A stretch of DNA of 9,854 bases from Planctomycetota bacterium (GTDB lineage: Bacteria > Planctomycetota > Planctomycetia > Isosphaerales > Isosphaeraceae): NCBI GenBank assembly GCA_021778575.1, contig JAJYCH010000103.1, forward strand, positions 1 to 9,854. Direction: 5' to 3'. Positions 6,017 to 9,854 of this stretch are shown here, one piece after another. Every line of letters begins with the position of its first letter. Within the stretch, counting starts at the first letter, position 1. The notes beneath the pieces are model-generated. The model saw only the letters and a list, made by a program, of their open reading frames with translations. It was not told the origin of the DNA and did not search any database. A program made the position numbers and the translations under genes.

Positions 6017-6787
6017 TCAACTTCCCGACTTCCCCGATGCGTAATCGATCCCCTGAAGGATCAGCTTCATCAGGCTGGGGTTGCTCAACGGGTCGTAACT
6101 GCCGGGCTCGTAGCGGCGGTGGGCCAGTGAGGTGTGGAAGACCTTCCCTTTGCCGTAGGTCCAGGTCCAGGCGACGGGCCAGGTTGTCCCTTTGTAGTCG
6201 ATCGTCGCCAGCGGCTTGACCTCGGGCATCATCTGCATGTTGGAATAGAGTTCGTCATTCAGTTCGAAGTCGTCGAGACCGGTGGTGACGGGGCTTGATT
6301 TATCGGCGATCTTGACGGTGTACTTGCCCATGATCGCCTTGCCGTCGGGCTTGCCAACGTGCGAGTAGATCCCGCCGAGCATCTCTTTCCACTCCGGAAT
6401 CCAGTCGGCCGGCGCGTTATCCGCTCCGTGGATCGAGACGTAGCCGTGGCCGGCCTTCACGTATTCGAGCAGGGCTTTTTGCTGTTCGAGGCTGAATTTG
6501 TGCTCGGGCTGGCGGCGGTCGGCGTTGACGATCAGGACGTCGTACTTCTGGAGCGCCGGGGTTTCGAGGATCGCGGCGTCCTCGCAAATCGTGACCTGGT
6601 AGCGGCGGGTGTTTTCCAGGGCTCCGGCCAGATACAATGCCTGCTCGCGGTAGCCGTGGTGCTCACGCTCGCCGCCGGAAAGGATCAGAACCTTGGTCCC
6701 GTTGGGGGCCTTTTTCTGAGCCAGGGCCGGAGCAGTCGCGATGATCGTCAGGGCAAGGGCCGCTCCGAGGACGCGAAGAGTTGACAC
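6017..6787 (-). CDS. secreted ThuA-like domain protein
   Basis: This 256-residue exported protein has the ThuA fold, which is related to class I glutamine amidotransferases. I chose the GTG at 6787 because a GGAG lies 8 nt upstream and a proper signal peptide follows (STLRVLGAALALTIIATAPALA, cleavage expected after Ala23). Starts further out (up to 6919) would add sequence from the neighbour's promoter region. The ThuA domain spans about 31-250: TKVLILSGGEREHHGYREQA (31-50), KYDVLIVNADRR (81-92), GHGYVSIHGADNAPADW (113-129), LNDELYSNM (176-184) and WTYGKGKVFHTSLAHRR (209-225). Planctomycetes carry many secreted ThuA proteins, often near sugar catabolism genes. The catalytic role of the family is unsettled, with a trehalose or sugar-derivative function inferred from the rhizobial thuA gene. 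No sugar genes are adjacent here. It is divergent from the next gene and convergent with the RAYT element. Confidence 0.88.
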   Translation of the reverse strand: MSTLRVLGAALALTIIATAPALAQKKAPNGTKVLILSGGEREHHGYREQALYLAGALENTRRYQVTICEDAAILETPALQKYDVLIVNADRRQPEHKFSLEQQKALLEYVKAGHGYVSIHGADNAPADWIPEWKEMLGGIYSHVGKPDGKAIMGKYTVKIADKSSPVTTGLDDFELNDELYSNMQMMPEVKPLATIDYKGTTWPVAWTWTYGKGKVFHTSLAHRRYEPGSYDPLSNPSLMKLILQGIDYASGKSGS

Positions 6788-6831
6788 GGGATTGACTCCG
6801 GTAAGTCTCGGTGACACAACGGTAGAGAGTG

Positions 6832-6856
6832 CGAGCGCCGAAAGCTTCGGCGCTCG
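6832..6856. promoter_or_regulatory. perfect 11-bp inverted repeat in the divergent intergenic region
   Basis: CGAGCGCCGAA (6832-6842) and its exact complement TTCGGCGCTCG (6846-6856) flank a 3-bp AGC centre. It lies in the 140-bp gap between the ThuA-like gene start (6787, minus) and the secreted protein start (6928, plus), 45 and 71 bp from the two starts. No T run follows on either strand, which argues against a terminator. The symmetry fits a dimeric regulator's operator shared by both genes, or a stable hairpin in one of the leaders. The inverted repeat itself is certain; its role is inferred. Confidence 0.5.
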
Positions 6857-6927
6857 ATGGTTCGCATCGTAGGCAGACCCCGGTCCGATCGCAAGCGGTC
6901 GGCCCGGCCAACAGGACAAGATCCACC

Positions 6928-7485
6928 ATGAGCATGATCCACCGATTCGCGGCCGTCGGGCTGGTTGCCGCGCTGGTCAGCGTTGCCGTCGCGGCGGACG
7001 ACACCCCGAGGACCATCAAGTCGGGAGCCCTGAGCTTCCAGGTCCCCGGAGCCTGGAAGTCGGAGAAGCCAAAAACGTCGATGCGTGCCGCGCAGCTCAA
7101 GATCTACCCGACCAAGGGGGACGAGGAACCGGCCGAACTGGTCGTCACCGCCTTCCCCGGCGGCGCCGGCGGCGTCGACGCGAACGTCGACCGCTGGGAA
7201 AAAGGGTTCATCAGCGCGGACAAGACCACGCCGAAGGCCAAGGTCGAGAAGAAGAAGGGAATCAACGTCGATGTCACGCGCGTTGAAGTCTCGGGCCGGT
7301 ACGTCGCCCCGGTGATGCCGGGTCAGGCGGGCAAGAACGACAAGCCGAATTACCGGCTCCTGGGGGCCATCGTGATCACCCCCGAAACCGGCTACTTCTT
7401 CAAGCTGACCGGACCGGACAAGACGGTCGCGGCCTCGGCCAAGGGTTTCGATGAGCTGATCGAGTCGATCAAAGTCGAAAAATGA
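6928..7485 (+). CDS. secreted protein of unknown function (possible PsbP/Mog1-like fold)
   Basis: This 185-residue protein has a clear signal peptide: MSMIHRF, a hydrophobic stretch GLVAALVSVAVA, with cleavage expected near residues 22-23. That places it outside the cytoplasmic membrane. AGGA (6913-6916) precedes the ATG at 6928. The mature part runs as alternating strands: GALSFQVPGAWKSEKP (33-48), MRAAQLKIYP, AELVVTAFPGG (69-79), VDVTRVEVSGRYVAP, NYRLLGAIVITPETGYFFKLTGPDKTV, and a closing helix KGFDELIESIK. Such an order, 'peptide suited to a beta sheet, then a final helix ending in SI', recalls the PsbP/Mog1/DUF1795-type fold. That is an impression only. No enzyme motif or metal site is visible. 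It carries many lysines, with the basic run KAKVEKKKG at about 103-111. It is divergent from the ThuA-like gene and 46 bp upstream of the zinc-ribbon gene, so the last two may be co-transcribed. Confidence 0.75.
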   Translation: MSMIHRFAAVGLVAALVSVAVAADDTPRTIKSGALSFQVPGAWKSEKPKTSMRAAQLKIYPTKGDEEPAELVVTAFPGGAGGVDANVDRWEKGFISADKTTPKAKVEKKKGINVDVTRVEVSGRYVAPVMPGQAGKNDKPNYRLLGAIVITPETGYFFKLTGPDKTVAASAKGFDELIESIKVEK

Positions 7486-7531
7486 AGTTCCGTCCGTGAC
7501 GATCTACCTTCCCCCCGGAGCGGCACCGGCC

Positions 7532-8098
7532 ATGTCGATCATCGTGATTTCGTGCGCCCGCTGCACGGCGGGCAACCACCCGTCGATTCGTTTCTGCTCG
7601 GGCTGCGGGCTCCCATTAGGCGCCGCGCAGGCCGACGCAGGCGCGGCGATCGATGCTCTGGGGCCTTACGAGGCCCCGGAGCCCGCCGACCCCGACGCCA
7701 ACCGGATGATCCGCGAGTTCGTTTCGCGGACCGGGCTCGAAGCGACCTCCTCGGGTCATGGCTGGCGGGTCGTCGTCCCGCTCCAGCTCGACCGCAAGCA
7801 GGCGGTCTATATCGGCTACGCCGGGGTCGACCCGCTCGGTCGGTCGATCGTCACGTTCGTCTCGATCTGCGGGACCGCCAACGAACGCGACCCGAGGATT
7901 CTGCTTCAGCTCAACGCCCGGATGGTCGAAGGGCACTTCGCCATCAAGATCCTTCGAGGCGAAGAATATTTTGTCGTGATCCAGAACATGCCGGTCGAGT
8001 CGGCCTATCCGCTCGATATCGCCGGGCTGGTCCACCGGATCGCCCGGACCGCCGATAGCCTCGAAGACAAGCTCACTCGGGGGCGCGACCTGTTTTGA
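7532..8098 (+). CDS. zinc-ribbon protein with a YbjN-like C-terminal domain
   Basis: This 188-residue protein is probably cytoplasmic. The ATG at 7532 is chosen because GGAG (7517-7520) lies 11 nt upstream; an in-frame GTG at 7496 would add an unlikely 12-residue leader. The N-terminus has four cysteines in two CxxC pairs, Cys8/Cys11 and Cys22/Cys25 (CARC...CSGC), a small zinc ribbon of the kind often placed ahead of another domain. After a Pro/Ala-rich linker (about 30-60) comes a roughly 125-residue alpha/beta domain: MIREFVSRTGLEA, GWRVVVPLQLDRKQAVYIGY, RSIVTFVSICG, LLQLNARMVEGHFAIKI, EEYFVVIQNMP and the final helix IARTADSLEDKLTRGRD. This order and ending resemble YbjN and type III secretion chaperone-like domains, but I cannot confirm it. 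No transmembrane segment is present. Its 3' end overlaps the convergent glycosyltransferase gene by 26 bp. Confidence 0.78.
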   Translation: MSIIVISCARCTAGNHPSIRFCSGCGLPLGAAQADAGAAIDALGPYEAPEPADPDANRMIREFVSRTGLEATSSGHGWRVVVPLQLDRKQAVYIGYAGVDPLGRSIVTFVSICGTANERDPRILLQLNARMVEGHFAIKILRGEEYFVVIQNMPVESAYPLDIAGLVHRIARTADSLEDKLTRGRDLF

Positions 8099-9821
8099 CC
8101 CGACCGAGCACGGAGCGCCGCCAGTCGTCCGTTCGATAGATCGCGATCGAGGTATCCTCGGTGTACGCCACCGGAGTGAGCGAGTCGAGGCTGGCGAAGT
8201 AGCCTGGAGGTCCCCACGGACCCCATTGCAACGACGCCGAGACCGCCAGATACCGGGTCTCGGCCTGAAGTTCGGGCGTGAGCCCGGCCGGAGTCCGGTT
8301 GGCGTCGAAGATGACCCGAACCCCTTCGACGCCGAATCTCGCGGGGTCGATGTCGCCGAAGTAGAACAGGGTCAGGTCGCGGAATTCGGGCCGGGTCCGC
8401 TGGAGCCTCGCCAGACTCTTGGCCCCCTGCCCCCAGTCGAGATTCGAGTCGGCCAGGATCTTCCGACCGCCGATCGTCCCGCCGGCCAGTTCATTGAAAT
8501 AGACAAGTTCCCGAGGATGGTTCAGCGCCAGGGTCACCGCCAGCCCCAGCAGTCCCAGAGCCGACAGCCGGCGTAACCAGCGCCCCCCTTCGGCCAGCGC
8601 CGAGGTCCAGACGATCGCCGGGACCGCCATCGGCAGGAGATAACGGAAGCCGTAATTCCGTTTCGATCCCAGCATCGCCACCAGCAGAAACAGGGCGACG
8701 ATCACGGGGATGACCCAGTCGCGATTCGACTTCAGCCGCGATCTTGACGCAACAGCTCGGACGCCAAACAGGAACCAGACCGCCAGCGGCACCTTCACGG
8801 CCAGGGCGACCAGGTAATAGTACCGCCAACCGGTCAGCCGTCGCTCACCCAGGAGGTAGCTCGGCCCGCCATTGCGCTGATGGACAATCTGGTTGGCGAA
8901 ACCAACCCAATCCTGCGGGATCGGCAGTTCAAGAATCGCTCCGGCCCACCGCTGGAGTCGCGGCGAAAGATGCTCGGTCAGAATCGGATGATCCCCCTGA
9001 TGGGGACTCATGGGCAGCGTCGCGAAACCGGTCACCACCAGATTCGCCACGACCATCACCCCGACGAATCCGGACATCCCGAGCGCGACTTTCCAGAAAT
9101 TGCGTAACCCTCGAACGATCCACCGAGTTGAACCCTCGCGATCCGGTTGCATCATCCGATCGATCCACCAGACCACGCCCAGGATCGGCGGAATCAGGAC
9201 CGTCGTGAACTTGCACGACATCGCCAGCCCGCCGATGACGGCGCTCGCCCAGAACGAACGGGCCTTCCCGGACCCGAGAAACGACCAGAAGCTGAAGAAC
9301 ATCGCCGCGCTGGCCGCCACGAGAGGTAACTCCATCGTGGTCAGCGCGCCATGGGCGAGCAAATTCGGGCTGAGCGCGAACAACAGCGCGGCCATCGCCA
9401 TGCTCCGCGGGCCATACATCTGACGCGCCCAGGCGGCGGTGATGAGCAACGCCACGAGCCAGATCCAGCTTCCACCGAGCCGGATCACCGGCAACAGTTG
9501 CTCCTGATGAGCAACGGGGTCGTCGATCCAGGCACCCACGCCCAGGCGGTCGAGAGCCCAGAGCGTCGGTGCTTGCTGGAGCTTCCAGAACGTGAGCGGG
9601 GAACCCATCTGTGAGATCGATTGCTGCTCACCAAACCGCCACCAGCGAGCACCGACATTCAAGTAAGTAACCTCGTCATAGGTTGACGAGAGCTTCCCCG
9701 CCTGGTCAGAGAGCAGTACGATACCCAGGATCGCCGACGCTCCGACCACCCAGCGGCACCAGGCGGGAGATTGGGTCGTGATTTGCGGGTCGGCAACCGG
9801 CTCGGGCTTGTTCGCTTCCAT
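8073..9821 (-). CDS. membrane glycosyltransferase, GT39/PMT (ArnT-like) type
   Basis: This 582-residue integral membrane enzyme should transfer a sugar from a polyprenyl-phosphate carrier to a protein or lipid on the outer face of the membrane. Around ten or more hydrophobic segments are visible, for example at 24-38, 117-133, 140-156, 165-182, 192-220, 245-266, 335-357, 369-384 and 396-410. The first external loop carries the acidic pair Asp49-Glu50 in STYDEVTYLN, as in the catalytic loop of PMT and ArnT. A second acidic position is Glu164 in TTMELPL. The C-terminal part has ELVYFNELAGGTIGG and the SNLDWGQ motif (459-465), typical of bacterial members that end in a soluble domain. The ATG at 9821 has little Shine-Dalgarno signal, and the frame stays open to a TTG at the window edge, so a start further upstream cannot be excluded. 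The donor and acceptor are unknown. Confidence 0.85.
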   Translation of the reverse strand: MEANKPEPVADPQITTQSPAWCRWVVGASAILGIVLLSDQAGKLSSTYDEVTYLNVGARWWRFGEQQSISQMGSPLTFWKLQQAPTLWALDRLGVGAWIDDPVAHQEQLLPVIRLGGSWIWLVALLITAAWARQMYGPRSMAMAALLFALSPNLLAHGALTTMELPLVAASAAMFFSFWSFLGSGKARSFWASAVIGGLAMSCKFTTVLIPPILGVVWWIDRMMQPDREGSTRWIVRGLRNFWKVALGMSGFVGVMVVANLVVTGFATLPMSPHQGDHPILTEHLSPRLQRWAGAILELPIPQDWVGFANQIVHQRNGGPSYLLGERRLTGWRYYYLVALAVKVPLAVWFLFGVRAVASRSRLKSNRDWVIPVIVALFLLVAMLGSKRNYGFRYLLPMAVPAIVWTSALAEGGRWLRRLSALGLLGLAVTLALNHPRELVYFNELAGGTIGGRKILADSNLDWGQGAKSLARLQRTRPEFRDLTLFYFGDIDPARFGVEGVRVIFDANRTPAGLTPELQAETRYLAVSASLQWGPWGPPGYFASLDSLTPVAYTEDTSIAIYRTDDWRRSVLGRVKTGRAPE

Positions 9822-9854
9822 TCGAATCGGTTCACTTCGATGGGGGGATGGCAA

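Noticed and set aside
5809..6219. Open frames through the right repeat array giving QGKPYPT-type repeated peptides
   Set aside because: They are translations of the 35-bp REP array, which lacks stops in several frames. They have no start signals and run antisense into the ThuA-like gene.
6781..6786. Perfect TTGACA box in the ThuA/secreted-protein gap
   Set aside because: No -10-like hexamer lies 16-18 bp downstream on the plus strand, and the box overlaps the ThuA-like start codon region.
6788..6919. N-terminal extension of the ThuA-like protein to 6919
   Set aside because: It would put 44 non-conserved residues before a perfect signal peptide and cover the divergent promoter region. The GTG at 6787 has GGAG 8 nt upstream.
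8744..9614. Several plus-strand open frames opposite the glycosyltransferase gene
   Set aside because: They are rich in Arg, Pro, Ser and Gln with no motif. The minus-strand frame is a continuous membrane enzyme with family motifs.

Overview
The window is G+C-rich bacterial chromosome. It most likely comes from a planctomycete, probably the Isosphaeraceae side of that phylum. This rests on gene content: a DUF4112 protein, a short PEGA lipoprotein, a secreted ThuA-like protein, and a membrane protein that opens with the '[10 protein letters not shown]' style of N-terminus common in that phylum. Strong third-position G/C bias fits. No rRNA, tRNA or other marker is present to fix the taxonomy.

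Layout, left to right. (1) Positions 1-959: a DUF4112 gene leaving the left edge on the minus strand, divergent from a PEGA-domain lipoprotein. A reasonable promoter lies between them, and a hairpin terminator candidate follows the lipoprotein. (2) Positions 1195-4208: a module of a nitrilase-superfamily amidohydrolase, a 51-codon single-pass membrane protein overlapping its 3' end in another frame, and a complete glutamine-dependent asparagine synthetase (AsnB type). The first gene hydrolyses C-N bonds and the last builds amides. (3) Positions 4240-5213: a five-helix membrane protein with less G/C-biased codons, then D-aminoacyl-tRNA deacylase (dtd). (4) Positions 5215-6012: a compact REP/RAYT element. 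A Y1 (HUH) REP-associated tyrosine transposase is bracketed by two REP copies on its left and four inverted copies on its right, all on a 35-bp period. The element fills the gap between the dtd stop and the stop of the next gene almost to the base. (5) Positions 6017-8098: a secreted ThuA-like protein (minus), a perfect 11-bp inverted repeat in the divergent gap, a secreted protein of unknown function, and a zinc-ribbon protein with a possible YbjN-like domain. (6) Positions 8073-9821: a large membrane glycosyltransferase of the GT39/PMT type on the minus strand, overlapping the zinc-ribbon gene tail to tail by 26 bp.

Most genes look like ordinary chromosomal functions. The points worth attention are the self-contained RAYT/REP unit with its recently expanded repeat array, and the nitrilase / small membrane protein / AsnB module with its out-of-frame overlap. 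Every stretch between genes is shorter than 300 bases. All identifications come from reading motifs by eye; no database search was run.
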